In this document: in pieces, positions 15,919 to 25,101 of the stretch | Layout: every line of letters begins with the position of its first letter | Position numbering within the stretch: the stretch's first letter is position 1 | Source: Robertmurraya andreesenii | Lineage (GTDB): Bacteria; Bacillota; Bacilli; Bacillales; Cytobacillaceae | Direction of reading: 5' to 3' | DNA length: 64,000 bases | Assembly: GCF_030813005.1 (NCBI RefSeq) | Contig: NZ_JAUSTU010000007.1 | Coordinates: 62,001-126,000 of the forward strand | The notes under the pieces: generated by a model | Told to the model about the DNA's origin: nothing | The model's database searches: none | Seen by the model: the letters and a program-made list of their open reading frames with translations, nothing else | Translations under genes and position numbers: made by a program

Positions 15919-17042
15919 GCAAAAACCTCGTTGAAAAAATATCCCTCTGGCAGCTAGCTGTTTTGATTTTTATTTTTGAAATCGGTAGTGTTGCCGTTGT
16001 CGGTGTTGGAAATGAGTCAAAACAGGATGCATGGTTAGCTGTTGCGATTGCTACAGGAATTGGCATATGTCTTATTAGCTTTTATATGTTTTTACTCAAA
16101 AAACTGCCGGGGAAAAATATCTTTGAAATTTTTACATTTTGCTTTGGGAAATGGTTCGGTAAGGTCATTAGCTTTTTGTATGTTCTTTACTTTGTCTATA
16201 TTGCCTCAAGGGTACTAAGAGACTTTGGTGAGTTGATCACAACCGTGATTTTTGAAACTACACCGATTGAGGTTGTCATGATTACGATGATGATGGTCAT
16301 CTGCTATATGCTCTATTTGGGTCTGGAGGTATTCGGTAGGACAGCTGAAGTGTTTCTCCCCTATGTCTTTAGCTTTATCCTTCTGATTGGTATCGCCATT
16401 CTTTTGTCAGGTGAAATGGAGTTTGAGAATCTGCAACCCGTATTGGCAGAGGGGTTTGGGCCGATTATGAAACATATCTTCCCGAAATTGCTCACTTTTC
16501 CTTTCGGAGAATTGGTCGCCTTTTTGGTGATTATTCCAGCTGTTACGCATTTTGACAAAGCGCGAAAGGTCAGTATCATTGCGGTTCTTATGAGCGGTTT
16601 CATTATTATGTATCAGAGGTTTATTGCCATTGTGACACTCGGTCCAAAGCAGCTCGAACGAACGGTGTTCCCATTCCTTTCTGCTGCCAGAGAGATTTCC
16701 CTATTGCAATTCATCGAGCGAGTAGATTTGATCGTTGTATTTATCGTTATGTTTGGGATTATCACAAAGGTCAGTGTGTTCTTCTATGCTGGGTTGAAGG
16801 GGCTTGAGCATATCATAAATCTTCCTTATCGCTACTTTGTATTTCCAATCGCCGCCATTATCTGCTATGGTTCCGTTCAAATTTCGGCTAATTACGCAGA
16901 ACATATTGAGGAGGGGCTTAAGTTCATCCCTCATTATATGCATGTCCCATTTCAGTATCTTATTCCAATCTCCATTACACCTCTTTTCATTTGGAAGGTA
17001 AAAAAACAACAAAGGGGAACGGACAAACATGGGTCTGTTTGA
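15915..17042 (+). CDS. Spore germination receptor B subunit (GerAB/YndE-like permease)
   Basis: A 375-residue integral membrane protein with about ten helices, of the spore germination branch of the APC amino-acid permease superfamily. The N-terminus (ISLWQLAVLIFIFEIGS) and the segment FPFGELVAFLVIIPAV are typical of GerAB proteins. The B subunit is thought to bind the nutrient germinant in the spore inner membrane. It overlaps the preceding small gene by 4 bases and the following A-subunit gene by 14 bases, so the operon is tightly coupled. Confidence 0.9.
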   Translation: MSKNLVEKISLWQLAVLIFIFEIGSVAVVGVGNESKQDAWLAVAIATGIGICLISFYMFLLKKLPGKNIFEIFTFCFGKWFGKVISFLYVLYFVYIASRVLRDFGELITTVIFETTPIEVVMITMMMVICYMLYLGLEVFGRTAEVFLPYVFSFILLIGIAILLSGEMEFENLQPVLAEGFGPIMKHIFPKLLTFPFGELVAFLVIIPAVTHFDKARKVSIIAVLMSGFIIMYQRFIAIVTLGPKQLERTVFPFLSAAREISLLQFIERVDLIVVFIVMFGIITKVSVFFYAGLKGLEHIINLPYRYFVFPIAAIICYGSVQISANYAEHIEEGLKFIPHYMHVPFQYLIPISITPLFIWKVKKQQRGTDKHGSV

Positions 17043-18615
17043 TTTCTTGTTTTATCGAAGAAAAAACAAAGATAAAGGAAATTTAACGGCAGAAGAGCTA
17101 TTTCAGCTAGAGGATCTTCCTAATCAATACTTTAGAAATCTTGAACAAAATAAACAGCAAATCGGTCAACTCTTTAACAAAAGCTTTGATTTCAAAATGG
17201 AATCAATCAAGCTTGGAGAAAAGGATGCATGCGTTTGCTACCTACAGACGATGTTAAATATGGACGATCTAACAGATAAAGTGTTAAATGCTGCTCAATA
17301 TGCCGCCAATTTAGGACCCAAGCCCAATTTGGACACGCTTCGTAATGTATATTTCCCAACCTTGTCCTTTGAATATGCCGATACTTTTCACAAAGTGGTT
17401 TGGCAAATATTAAATGGCTTTGCCGTCATCATGGTGGATGGAGAAGGAAAGGCGCTGTCTGTGCAGATTGGCAATATTGAGCATCGTTCCATTGCCGAAC
17501 CAAGCACACAAACGATTATTCGCGGCCCAAAGGAGGGCTTTATCGAAGGTATTGAAACAAATTTGAGCTTGGTTCGAAGAAGATTAAAGAATCCACATTT
17601 GGCATTTGAAAGCTTCCATGTAGGAAGGGATACGAAGACAACGGTAGCAATTGGCTATATTGGGGATATCACAAATCATGATATTCTGGATGAAGTTCGA
17701 ATGCGAATCCAAAAAATTGACATAGGGGGCGTCTTGGATTCGGGAAATATTGAGGAATTCATCACAGATAAGATTGTTACCCCATTTCCGCTTGTTTTTA
17801 ATACGGAAAGACCGGACACGGTTTGTGGGGATTTAATGGAAGGAAAGGTAGCGATCTTTGTAGACGGAAGCCCCTTTGTTTTGACCGTACCGAGTGTGCT
17901 GACAGATTTTTTTCAGTCCCCTGAGGACTACTATCAGCCATATCTCATGTCGAGCTTTATACGTATCGTCCGTTATATATCGTTTATGATTGCTTTAATC
18001 CTGCCGTCATTATATGTGGCTCTTTCTACTTTTCATCAGGAGCTGCTACCAACGCTATTGTTATTGAGTATACAAGCACAAAGAGAGGGAGTCCCCTTTC
18101 CAGCTGTTATCGAGATTTTTGTAATGGAGCTAACCTTTGAGATCATGCGGGAGGCTGGGGTCCGCATGCCGCGGGCAGTGGGACAGACCGTCTCAATCGT
18201 GGGCGCATTGGTCATTGGACAGGCAGCTGTTGAAGCAGGTCTGGTGTCAAATGTATTAGTCATTATTGTCGCATTCACCGCCATAGCAAGCTTTGTTTCA
18301 CCTATATATAATTTCTCGATTTCGACAAGATTGCTGAGATTTGTACTAATTATTTTTGCTGCTGTGTTCGGATTGTACGGAGTGCTGCTTTTCTTGGTTG
18401 CGATGGTGATTCACCTTGCGAGCTTAAGATCATTTAGTGTCCCTTATTTAGCTGGAGTTGCTCCGTTCACAATTGAAAACCAGGATGACATTTTTGTCAG
18501 GATTCCTGCTTGGGCTAACCGTAAGCGTCCTACGTATCTATTTGCGAAAGCTCCGATTAGAGAAAAAGGCAATGAGAGTCCATCACCTCCACCTGCTAAG
18601 GGAGGAAGCAAATGA
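17029..18615 (+). CDS. Spore germination receptor A subunit (GerAA/YndD-like)
   Basis: A 528-residue GerA-family protein: a hydrophilic N-terminal domain of about 300 residues, then several TM helices from about residue 310, with the conserved block IQAQREGVPFPAVIEIF and the GVRMPRAVGQTVSIVGALV stretch. GerA subunits assemble into an ion channel in the spore inner membrane that opens in response to nutrient binding. The start lies inside the end of the B-subunit gene. The C-terminal tail is short and proline-rich, and ends by overlapping the lipoprotein gene. Confidence 0.92.
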   Translation: MGLFDFLFYRRKNKDKGNLTAEELFQLEDLPNQYFRNLEQNKQQIGQLFNKSFDFKMESIKLGEKDACVCYLQTMLNMDDLTDKVLNAAQYAANLGPKPNLDTLRNVYFPTLSFEYADTFHKVVWQILNGFAVIMVDGEGKALSVQIGNIEHRSIAEPSTQTIIRGPKEGFIEGIETNLSLVRRRLKNPHLAFESFHVGRDTKTTVAIGYIGDITNHDILDEVRMRIQKIDIGGVLDSGNIEEFITDKIVTPFPLVFNTERPDTVCGDLMEGKVAIFVDGSPFVLTVPSVLTDFFQSPEDYYQPYLMSSFIRIVRYISFMIALILPSLYVALSTFHQELLPTLLLLSIQAQREGVPFPAVIEIFVMELTFEIMREAGVRMPRAVGQTVSIVGALVIGQAAVEAGLVSNVLVIIVAFTAIASFVSPIYNFSISTRLLRFVLIIFAAVFGLYGVLLFLVAMVIHLASLRSFSVPYLAGVAPFTIENQDDIFVRIPAWANRKRPTYLFAKAPIREKGNESPSPPPAKGGSK

Positions 18616-19808
18616 AGAAATGTCTGTTTTTGCTGATAATGACGATGAATGTTTTTCTGTCGGGCTGTTGGGACAGCACGGAGATGAACGATATTGCGAT
18701 CGTGACAGGGATAGCGATTGATCCCGGGGATGAAAGAAAATATAAGATGACGGTAGGATATGTAAATCCACGGCAATTTTCCAAGCAAAGTCCAGAACCC
18801 GGAGCCCCAGTAACGTCCTTGTCGCTTGAAGGGGATTCACTTCCAGAAATGTCAGTTAAAATGAATATTGGAATCAGTCGAATTTTAAAATTCTCGCATA
18901 CAAGGGTTGTGTATATTAATGAAAAAATTGCGCGAGAAGGGGTTGGGCCATTTCTGGATGAAATTGAGCGATCCCCAGAATTTCGTAATGACTTCAATAT
19001 TTTGATTACAAAAGGAGATGAAGCAGCGAAATTTACACAAGTCAATGATAATATCGAAAAAGTTCCATCCTTAAAGGTTCAAAAGCAAACTAAATCTCTA
19101 GTGGAAACTTGGGGTGGCGACCCTCGTATCCGCCTTACCGATTTTATTAATGCAATCGTTTCCAAAGGCCGGGCACCAGTGGCGAGTACTGCAGTCATAA
19201 AAGGGAGTCCAGAGAAAGGAAAATCCACGGATAGCAATAATAACATTAAACCAGAAGCTACTGTTGAGCTGGATGGAATGGCCGTATTTGATATGGATAA
19301 ATTAATCGGGTATTTGACTTTAGAGGATACAAGGAATTATCTATGGACCCAAAATTTAAAACAAACAATGGTAACAACTCCCTGCAGTGACAACGAAGAA
19401 AAATTCTTTGACTTGCTTATCACGAAGAATAAGACAACCCTTAAAACTAATTATCGAGGGGATACGCCAGTTCTTCAGGTGAAGATTCATGCTGAATCCA
19501 ATCTAAATAGTATGCAATGTGCGAAGGATTTAACAAAGATGAAAACGTATAGTGAAATCGAAAAAGTAGCGGAGAACCATATCAAAAATATGGTGGAAGC
19601 AACCATTAAGAAGGTTCAGAAGGAATATGGTGTTGACATTTTTGGATTCGGAGAAGAGCTTAACAGGCAGCATTATCAGAAGGCGAAGGAAATAGGGAAC
19701 CAATGGGATAAAGAATTTGCCCGAGCGGATGTTGAGGTTCACGCCCAAGTGGCCATTCGCCGTACTGGCACGAGAACAAAGAGCTTCTTATCAGAAGTCG
19801 CACCATAA
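18612..19808 (+). CDS. Spore germination receptor C subunit (GerAC-type lipoprotein)
   Basis: A 398-residue Ger(x)C-family lipoprotein with signal peptide and lipobox FLSGC (Cys19), followed by WDSTEMNDIAIVTGIAID, the classic N-terminus of the family. It anchors to the outer leaflet of the spore inner membrane as part of the receptor. The ATG overlaps the A-subunit stop by four bases. A strong terminator follows, making this a four-gene operon (small-B-A-C). The germinant cannot be predicted. Confidence 0.92.
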   Translation: MKKCLFLLIMTMNVFLSGCWDSTEMNDIAIVTGIAIDPGDERKYKMTVGYVNPRQFSKQSPEPGAPVTSLSLEGDSLPEMSVKMNIGISRILKFSHTRVVYINEKIAREGVGPFLDEIERSPEFRNDFNILITKGDEAAKFTQVNDNIEKVPSLKVQKQTKSLVETWGGDPRIRLTDFINAIVSKGRAPVASTAVIKGSPEKGKSTDSNNNIKPEATVELDGMAVFDMDKLIGYLTLEDTRNYLWTQNLKQTMVTTPCSDNEEKFFDLLITKNKTTLKTNYRGDTPVLQVKIHAESNLNSMQCAKDLTKMKTYSEIEKVAENHIKNMVEATIKKVQKEYGVDIFGFGEELNRQHYQKAKEIGNQWDKEFARADVEVHAQVAIRRTGTRTKSFLSEVAP

Positions 19809-19810
19809 GA

Positions 19811-19838
19811 AAGCTAGAAAAGGAATTCTAGCTTTTTT
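19811..19838 (+). terminator. Terminator of the ger operon
   Basis: AAGCTAGAA (19811-19819) pairs with TTCTAGCTT (19826-19834), followed directly by a T run. Confidence 0.85.
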
Positions 19839-19886
19839 GTGTGTCATTCGCTATAGTGGAAAAAGATGAAACTAAAGGAGAAAACG

Positions 19887-21029
19887 ATGAGCGATTTGAT
19901 TCAAACGAAAATGAAGGATACTATTAAAAACGCATGGGAAAAAGCTGGGTTCAATCAGCCGACACAGGTTCAGGCATCCGCCATTCCCTTCATTTTAGAA
20001 GGGAAGGACGTCTTGGCAGAGTCGCCAACGGGTACGGGAAAAACCCTGGCTTATTTACTGCCTGTATTGAATAGGATCGATCCTGGAAAAAAGACGATTC
20101 AAGCTGTTATTTTGGCATCCTCACAAGAGCTGGTTATGCAAATTTTGCAGGAGGTTGGCAAGTGGAGTGAAGGTAGTGGAATTCGCTCTGCCTCCTTTAT
20201 CGGCGGGGCTAATGTAAAGAGACAAATCGAAAAGCTGAAAAAGAATCCTCATATTATCGCTGGTACACCCGGTAGAATGTATGAACTAATTAAGCAAAAG
20301 AAAATTAAGATGCATGAGGTTCAAACCATTGTTTTGGATGAGGGAGATCAGCTTCTCACTCATGAGCATCTTCCGACTGTGCAGAATATTATTCGCTCCG
20401 CCCTTGCCGACACGCAAGTGGTCCTTTTTTCTGCAACCCTATCAGGCTATATCGAAAAGGAAGCGAAGGCTTTCATGCGGGATCCAGAAGTGATTCGGGT
20501 GAAAAAGGATGAGACGATCCAATCTGGTAGAGTGGAGCATGTTTATTTTGCCGCAGAGCAAAGGGAAAAGCTAAAGCTCTTAGAAAAGGTTTCGCGCATT
20601 CAAGATGTTAAGGCACTGGTCTTCATGAGGGATATTGGTAATTTAACGGTGGCTTTTGAAAAGCTAGCATACAACGGTGTACAGGTGGCTGTTTTGCATA
20701 GTGATCTTAATAAGGATAAAAGAAAAAATGCTCTGAAGGATTTTAGAACAGGAAAAGTCCCGATGCTTTTGGCAACAGATGTGGCAGCAAGAGGATTGGA
20801 TATTCAAGGAGTCACTCATGTTGTTCATTTTGATTTCCCTAAGGATATCGAGCAATATGTCCATAGGTCCGGGCGGACGGGACGTTTTGGAGCAGACGGC
20901 ATCGTGATTTCTTTGGTGACGGAGCGGGAAGAGAGAGAGCTGAAGAAATTTTGTCGTGAACTAGAGATTGCTGTGGATCGAAGGGTGTTCTATAAGGGAG
21001 ATATCGTCAGTCCTGACGAAAGAAGGTAA
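19887..21029 (+). CDS. yfmL: DEAD-box RNA helicase, YfmL-like
   Basis: A 380-residue minimal DEAD-box helicase: Q-motif region (FNQPTQVQASAIP), Walker A SPTGTGKT, motif Ib GTPGRMYEL, motif II as DEGD rather than DEAD, motif III SAT, and motif VI HRSGRTGR. It resembles B. subtilis YfmL (about 376 residues), a helicase linked to 50S ribosome assembly and cold growth, whose motif II is DETD. I chose ATG 19887 behind AAAGGAG; the earlier in-frame ATG at 19866 would translate that site. It lacks a C-terminal RNA-binding extension. Confidence 0.85.
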   Translation: MSDLIQTKMKDTIKNAWEKAGFNQPTQVQASAIPFILEGKDVLAESPTGTGKTLAYLLPVLNRIDPGKKTIQAVILASSQELVMQILQEVGKWSEGSGIRSASFIGGANVKRQIEKLKKNPHIIAGTPGRMYELIKQKKIKMHEVQTIVLDEGDQLLTHEHLPTVQNIIRSALADTQVVLFSATLSGYIEKEAKAFMRDPEVIRVKKDETIQSGRVEHVYFAAEQREKLKLLEKVSRIQDVKALVFMRDIGNLTVAFEKLAYNGVQVAVLHSDLNKDKRKNALKDFRTGKVPMLLATDVAARGLDIQGVTHVVHFDFPKDIEQYVHRSGRTGRFGADGIVISLVTEREERELKKFCRELEIAVDRRVFYKGDIVSPDERR

Positions 21030-21103
21030 TTATTGCTCCCTAGAATGAAGAGATTGAGGAATACTCATACTACCAATGACCATATTTGAAGGAGATGAGG
21101 TAG

Positions 21104-21232
21104 ATGGGTCGTACCAAAATGGCAAACGCCAATGCAGAACGCAACAAAAATCAGAAAAAACAAAGACAAAGCTCAGAATTAGTGGAATTTACACCAAAGG
21201 ACGAGCGGAATCAAAAGAGAATTGTTGATTAA
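21104..21232 (+). CDS. Small basic hydrophilic protein, unrecognised
   Basis: A 42-residue ORF starting MGRTKMANANAERNK, rich in Asn, Lys, Arg and Gln, with no hydrophobic stretch. A very good ribosome-binding site (AAGGAGATGAGG) and a terminator right behind the stop (21238) argue that it is real. Its composition resembles minor small acid-soluble spore proteins, but I do not recognise the family. Confidence 0.65.
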   Translation: MGRTKMANANAERNKNQKKQRQSSELVEFTPKDERNQKRIVD

Positions 21233-21237
21233 CTAAA

Positions 21238-21276
21238 GAAACTGACTTATGGATTCCCCTAAGTCAGTTTTTTTGT
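21238..21276 (+). terminator. Terminator after the small basic protein gene
   Basis: AAACTGACTTA and TAAGTCAGTTT form an 11-bp stem with a T7 tail. Confidence 0.85.
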
Positions 21277-21355
21277 GCAATATTATTTACCTTTATTCAT
21301 TTAATCCAATTTTACCAATTTATGAGGAGTTTAAGTGAGTTATAATCGAATTTAC

Positions 21356-22894
21356 TTATGAGCTTGTTTCCTCCCACTCGATTGGGTCTAACGGTCGTAC
21401 AGCTGGACCATTGAGGACTTCTCCATCAATCGAGTAGCGGGAGCCGTGGCATGGGCAGTCCCATGTTCGATCTCCGTCATTCCATTCCACCTCACAGCCC
21501 AAATGCTTGCATGTCGTATCGACAATATGGAGTTTCCCTTCCTGGTCGCGATAGGCACCGGCACGCTGGCCATTGATCATAACTGGTGAGCCCTCGTCCT
21601 TCCCTAGTTCGCTCGGGTGCATCGGGATGACCTCGAGCTTCCCTTTAATGAGATGCTTTGCTACATCCAAGTTGGTACTTATGAATTTCTTCACATCGGG
21701 ATCGGCATGAAAGCGAGAGGGTGTGTAGAGCTCTCGATAAGGATTATCTTTTTCTAGAACAAGATCCTTTAAGAGAATGGCGGCTGCGGTTCCGTTCGTC
21801 ATGCCCCATTTTCTATAGCCTGTTGCGACGAGTACTCTCGGTTGATTCTCAGTTAGTGGCCCAACAAAAGGTACCTTATCTAGTGTAGTCATATCCTGTG
21901 CGGACCAGCGATACTTGTATTCTTCAATTCCAAGCACGTCCTCTGCGAATTGTTCAAGGGCCAAATAGTGCTTGATGGTATCGATTCCTTGTCCTGTTTT
22001 ATGGCCCTCACCAGCTACTAATACGAGATTTTCGCCGTCCATCGGGGTGGAGCGCAGGGAGCGAGTAGGGGTGTCGGCACTAATATACATGCCACCTGGG
22101 AAGGCTTTTTTCGTCTTGAGCCCAAGAATATAGGAACGTTCTACATATATTCTGGCAAAGAAAAGCCCTTTTTTATCACAAAAAGGAAAATGGGAGGCGG
22201 CAATAATATACTGACAATGAATTTTGGTTCCATTTCTAAGCAGCACCCAAGGAGAATCCCCATCTTCAATATCAGCGGCCGTCGTATTTTCATAGATTGT
22301 CCCACCAGCATCGACAAATAGCTTCACTAATTGATTCAAATATTTGAGCGGATGGAATTGCGCCTGATTATGCATCACCAAACCTGTTTGAATGGGAATA
22401 TCGAACGGAATACTATTGATCGTCGTGCTTGTAATGCCAAGCGTCTGGTAAGCCTTCGCCTCTTTTTCAACCTTGCTCACTCCCTGTTCTGTATCTGCAT
22501 AAATAATTGCATCCTGATCACTGTAATCACAATCAATTTGGTTGATTTGCACCATTTTTCGGATAAAATTTAATGCGTCCGTATTGGCATCGTAATACAT
22601 TCTTGCCTTTTCTTCACCAAAATGGCTAATAAACTCATCATAGATAATATCATGCTGGGCGGTGATTTTTGCCGTCGTATGACCAGTGGTTCCGGTCAGA
22701 ATTCTGCCTGCTTCAATAATGACGACTTTAAGTCCTTCCTTCGCTAATAAATAGCCAGTGGTTATGCCAGTAATTCCACCACCGACAATGGCTACATCAA
22801 AGGATTGGTCCTCTGTCATTTTATTAAAAATAGGCAATTCAAAATTTCTCCAATAGGATTGTGGAAATTGAGGCATTTCGTAATTGTTCGTCAT
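21356..22894 (-). CDS. yhfW: FAD-dependent oxidoreductase with C-terminal Rieske domain (YhfW-like)
   Basis: A 512-residue two-domain enzyme. The DAO-type FAD domain begins with DVAIVGGGITGITTGYLL, followed by ILTGTTGHTTAKITAQHD. The C-terminal Rieske [2Fe-2S] domain has the ligand pairs CKHLGC and CPCHGS, both with the required Cys and His. This matches the B. subtilis YhfW architecture, whose substrate is unknown. I chose ATG 22894 behind TTTGGAGG; the longer reading has no ribosome-binding site. It is monocistronic on the minus strand. Confidence 0.88.
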   Translation of the reverse strand: MTNNYEMPQFPQSYWRNFELPIFNKMTEDQSFDVAIVGGGITGITTGYLLAKEGLKVVIIEAGRILTGTTGHTTAKITAQHDIIYDEFISHFGEEKARMYYDANTDALNFIRKMVQINQIDCDYSDQDAIIYADTEQGVSKVEKEAKAYQTLGITSTTINSIPFDIPIQTGLVMHNQAQFHPLKYLNQLVKLFVDAGGTIYENTTAADIEDGDSPWVLLRNGTKIHCQYIIAASHFPFCDKKGLFFARIYVERSYILGLKTKKAFPGGMYISADTPTRSLRSTPMDGENLVLVAGEGHKTGQGIDTIKHYLALEQFAEDVLGIEEYKYRWSAQDMTTLDKVPFVGPLTENQPRVLVATGYRKWGMTNGTAAAILLKDLVLEKDNPYRELYTPSRFHADPDVKKFISTNLDVAKHLIKGKLEVIPMHPSELGKDEGSPVMINGQRAGAYRDQEGKLHIVDTTCKHLGCEVEWNDGDRTWDCPCHGSRYSIDGEVLNGPAVRPLDPIEWEETSS

Positions 22895-23015
22895 CACAAA
22901 CCTCCAAATAAATATGTATGTAGTTAATTTTTCCACTTCTGTGAAATGTATGTATTTTATTTCTCGACAGCCCCCCTAAAATCAAAAAAAAATGCCGCTA
23001 ATAGGGCAGCCAAAG

Positions 23016-23153
23016 CTATTTTTTTGGTAATGGATCAATTCTGGTGGAATCTTCCGTATCGAGAGCAACCTGTAGAACATGAACATAAATACCGACAACA
23101 ATCCCTAGGGAAATCATAAATCCAATAAGTATTATCGACCATACTAGCATCAT
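23016..23153 (-). CDS. Small single-helix membrane protein, unrecognised
   Basis: A 45-residue ORF beginning MMLVWSIILIGFMISLGIVV, a single N-terminal membrane segment followed by a charged tail ending DPLPKK. GGGAGGGAG lies just ahead of the start, a strong ribosome-binding site. It is divergent from the RraA-like gene. No homologue comes to mind; real expression is plausible from the ribosome-binding site and clean TM pattern. Confidence 0.6.
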   Translation of the reverse strand: MMLVWSIILIGFMISLGIVVGIYVHVLQVALDTEDSTRIDPLPKK

Positions 23154-23261
23154 GAACTCCCTCCCTTATAACACCATATGCATAGCGTGACAGATAAAGA
23201 AGAGGATTTTATGAGGTCTATAAAGAAATAATAAGAAGATTGAAAGTAAGGGGGAAGCATA

Positions 23262-23744
23262 ATGGATTTCAAAACAGCAGATTTATGTGATGATTATTCA
23301 AATGAGATTCAGGTCTTGGGCTCTTCTCTAAGGTCCTTTGGCAAGAGAAAAAAATTTTCAGGACCAATCGTGACCGTAAAGGTATTTGAGGACAATGTTT
23401 TAGTAAGGAGTGCCCTAGAAACGATTCCGGCAGGAAGTGTCCTTGTTGTCGATGGAGGTGCTTCCCAGCGCTGTGCACTTTTGGGTGACAGGCTCGGGGA
23501 AATTGCTCAAACGAGAGGATTAGCAGGAGTGATCATCAATGGATGTGTACGTGATTCTGCAGAACTCGCTGGGCTGGATGTAGGAATTCTTGCCTTGGGC
23601 ACCCATCCTCTAAAAAGTAAAAAGGAAGGAAAAGGTGAAACGAATATTCCGTTAAGCTTCTTGTCGATGGACTGGAAACCAGGACATTATGTATATGCGG
23701 ACGAAGACGGGGTAATTATCTCGGAAAAAAAGCTATTAGATTAG
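23262..23744 (+). CDS. rraA: RraA-family protein (HMG/oxaloacetate aldolase-like)
   Basis: A 160-residue RraA/MenG-fold protein: DLCDDY near the N-terminus, VLVVDGGAS near residue 65, GDRLGEIAQTRGLAGVIINGCVRD around 77-100, and a final ADEDGVIIS. The RraA name refers to inhibition of RNase E in E. coli, but Bacillaceae lack RNase E. A divalent-metal aldolase or decarboxylase activity on 4-hydroxy-4-methyl-2-oxoglutarate or oxaloacetate is the likelier role, since the GDR and R-D substrate/metal residues are present. It is monocistronic and ends at a terminator. Confidence 0.82.
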   Translation: MDFKTADLCDDYSNEIQVLGSSLRSFGKRKKFSGPIVTVKVFEDNVLVRSALETIPAGSVLVVDGGASQRCALLGDRLGEIAQTRGLAGVIINGCVRDSAELAGLDVGILALGTHPLKSKKEGKGETNIPLSFLSMDWKPGHYVYADEDGVIISEKKLLD

Positions 23745-23754
23745 AAATAATGGG

Positions 23755-23786
23755 GCTAGTTCAGTTAGATTGAACTAGTCTTTTTT
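23755..23786 (+). terminator. Terminator after rraA
   Basis: CTAGTTCA and TGAACTAG pair around a short loop, followed by TCTTTTTT. Confidence 0.85.
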
Positions 23787-23886
23787 AAGTAAAGGTTCAA
23801 GAAAATTTCATTCATAAAACTGGCAATATCATCCATGATTTATTTTTCACTCTATGATGAATTCTATCTTCGAGGAGGAGTGAAAA

Positions 23887-24501
23887 ATGCTCAAAAAACT
23901 ACTAATTAGCATTTCATTACTATTATCTCTTGCGCTGGTACCAACCATATCTCACGCTCAGCAGGTACATACTGTTAGCCGTGGGGATACAATGTGGAAG
24001 ATCTCTGTTTGGTATCAGGTTGGCTTGTCAGAAATTATTGCAGCTAACCCACAGATTAAGAATCCACGCTTGATCTATCCAGGGCAAAAGATCACCATTC
24101 CAAACTATAGTGGAACAAAGAATGTTGAAAATCAAGTCATCCAGCTAACGAATCAGGAACGGGCAAAGTACGGTTTGAAGCCATTAAAAGCCAATTGGGA
24201 ACTATCAAGAATTGCCCGCTACAAATCCGCTGACATGAGGGACAAGAATTATTTCTCCCATGACAGTCCAACCTATGGCTCTCCTTTTACCATGATTAAG
24301 AGCTTTGGACTGGCGTATCGAAGTGCAGGTGAAAATATTGCAGCTGGGCAAACGACACCTCAGCAGGTGGTTCAAGCTTGGATGAATAGTCCTGGTCACC
24401 GGGCTAATATTTTGAATTCATCCTACACAGAAATTGGGGTAGGATATGCGGCAGGTGGCTCCCAAAGATATTACTGGACGCAGATGTTCATTCAAAAATA
24501 A
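23887..24501 (+). CDS. Secreted LysM-CAP domain protein (YkwD-like)
   Basis: A 204-residue exported protein: a signal peptide cleaved after SHA (near residue 24), one LysM peptidoglycan-binding domain (HTVSRGDTMWKISVWYQ, residues 27-73) and a C-terminal CAP/SCP domain (about 80-203) with HDSPTYGSPF, AGENIAAG and SPGHRANILN. The CAP histidines and glutamate are present. Bacillus relatives (YkwD, SafA-like coat proteins) act in the cell or spore envelope; the function of bacterial CAP domains is poorly known. ATG 23887 follows GAGGAG. Confidence 0.85.
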   Translation: MLKKLLISISLLLSLALVPTISHAQQVHTVSRGDTMWKISVWYQVGLSEIIAANPQIKNPRLIYPGQKITIPNYSGTKNVENQVIQLTNQERAKYGLKPLKANWELSRIARYKSADMRDKNYFSHDSPTYGSPFTMIKSFGLAYRSAGENIAAGQTTPQQVVQAWMNSPGHRANILNSSYTEIGVGYAAGGSQRYYWTQMFIQK

Positions 24502-24534
24502 TGCAGTAATATATTGTGCAATAAAGCCTAAAAT

Positions 24535-24558
24535 GCCGGGATATTCCGGCGTTTTTTT
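24535..24558 (+). terminator. Terminator after the LysM-CAP gene
   Basis: GCCGG (24535-24539) and CCGGC (24546-24550) flank a short loop, followed by a T7 run. Confidence 0.75.
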
Positions 24559-24574
24559 ATGGGGAAAATGGCGA

Positions 24575-24617
24575 GTAAGTCCCAGACCTATCCCTTTCTA
24601 AGACTCAAGACCGATCG
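24575..24617 (+). promoter_or_regulatory. Two direct-repeat boxes upstream of liaI, candidate LiaR operator
   Basis: TAAGTCCCAGACCTATC (from 24576) and TAAGACTCAAGACCGATC (from 24599) share TAAG-C-CA-GACC-ATC and are spaced 23 bp apart, about two helical turns. They lie about 80 bases ahead of liaI, where the response regulator LiaR activates the operon in B. subtilis. The assignment to LiaR rests on position and repeat structure. Confidence 0.55.
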
Positions 24618-24692
24618 AAAAATAAAGCTCAGGCTCGTTATGAAAAGCATGAAATCTAGGTAAGATGAAATCAAGAAAGGAGGCAACAACAA

Positions 24693-25037
24693 ATGAAAAA
24701 ATTCGGGTTGCTTTTATTAGGAGGCATTGCTGCATTCGTGTTGATTGCAAATCTTGGACCATTGGTAGGGCTTGCCGTGAGCTTAGCCATCCTGTATTAC
24801 GTCTTTAAACAGTTCCTAAAAACAGATTCCCTTGGACTAAAGATTGGACTCGCTATCTTGGGCTTTTTCTTACTCATGGCAGCGGCCTCCAATGTACCGG
24901 CCATTATCGGCATCGTCGCAGCATACATTCTCTTTGTCGTTTATAAAAAATGGAATGGTACAAAGGAGATGGCCGTCGAAAGTGACGACCCATTCCAAAA
25001 CTTTGAAAAGCAATGGTCAGAGCTTAAGAATTACTAA
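24693..25037 (+). CDS. liaI: LiaI-like membrane anchor protein
   Basis: A 114-residue membrane protein with a Lys-Lys start and three to four hydrophobic segments, ending in a short acidic tail. Its position immediately ahead of a PspA-type gene, a LiaF and a LiaSR two-component system identifies it as the LiaI equivalent, which in B. subtilis tethers LiaH foci to the membrane during envelope stress. ATG 24693 follows AAAGGAGG. B. subtilis LiaI is slightly longer (126 residues). Confidence 0.75.
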   Translation: MKKFGLLLLGGIAAFVLIANLGPLVGLAVSLAILYYVFKQFLKTDSLGLKIGLAILGFFLLMAAASNVPAIIGIVAAYILFVVYKKWNGTKEMAVESDDPFQNFEKQWSELKNY

Positions 25038-25101
25038 TCAGTACAAAGGTTCACAGAAACATTCATTGTCACAAAAAACTATCAAATGAGGAGAGGTTAA
25101 T

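Noticed and set aside
22981..23015. Terminator after the small membrane gene at 23016
   Set aside because: Only a four-bp TGCC/GGCA stem beside the T-run; too weak to call.
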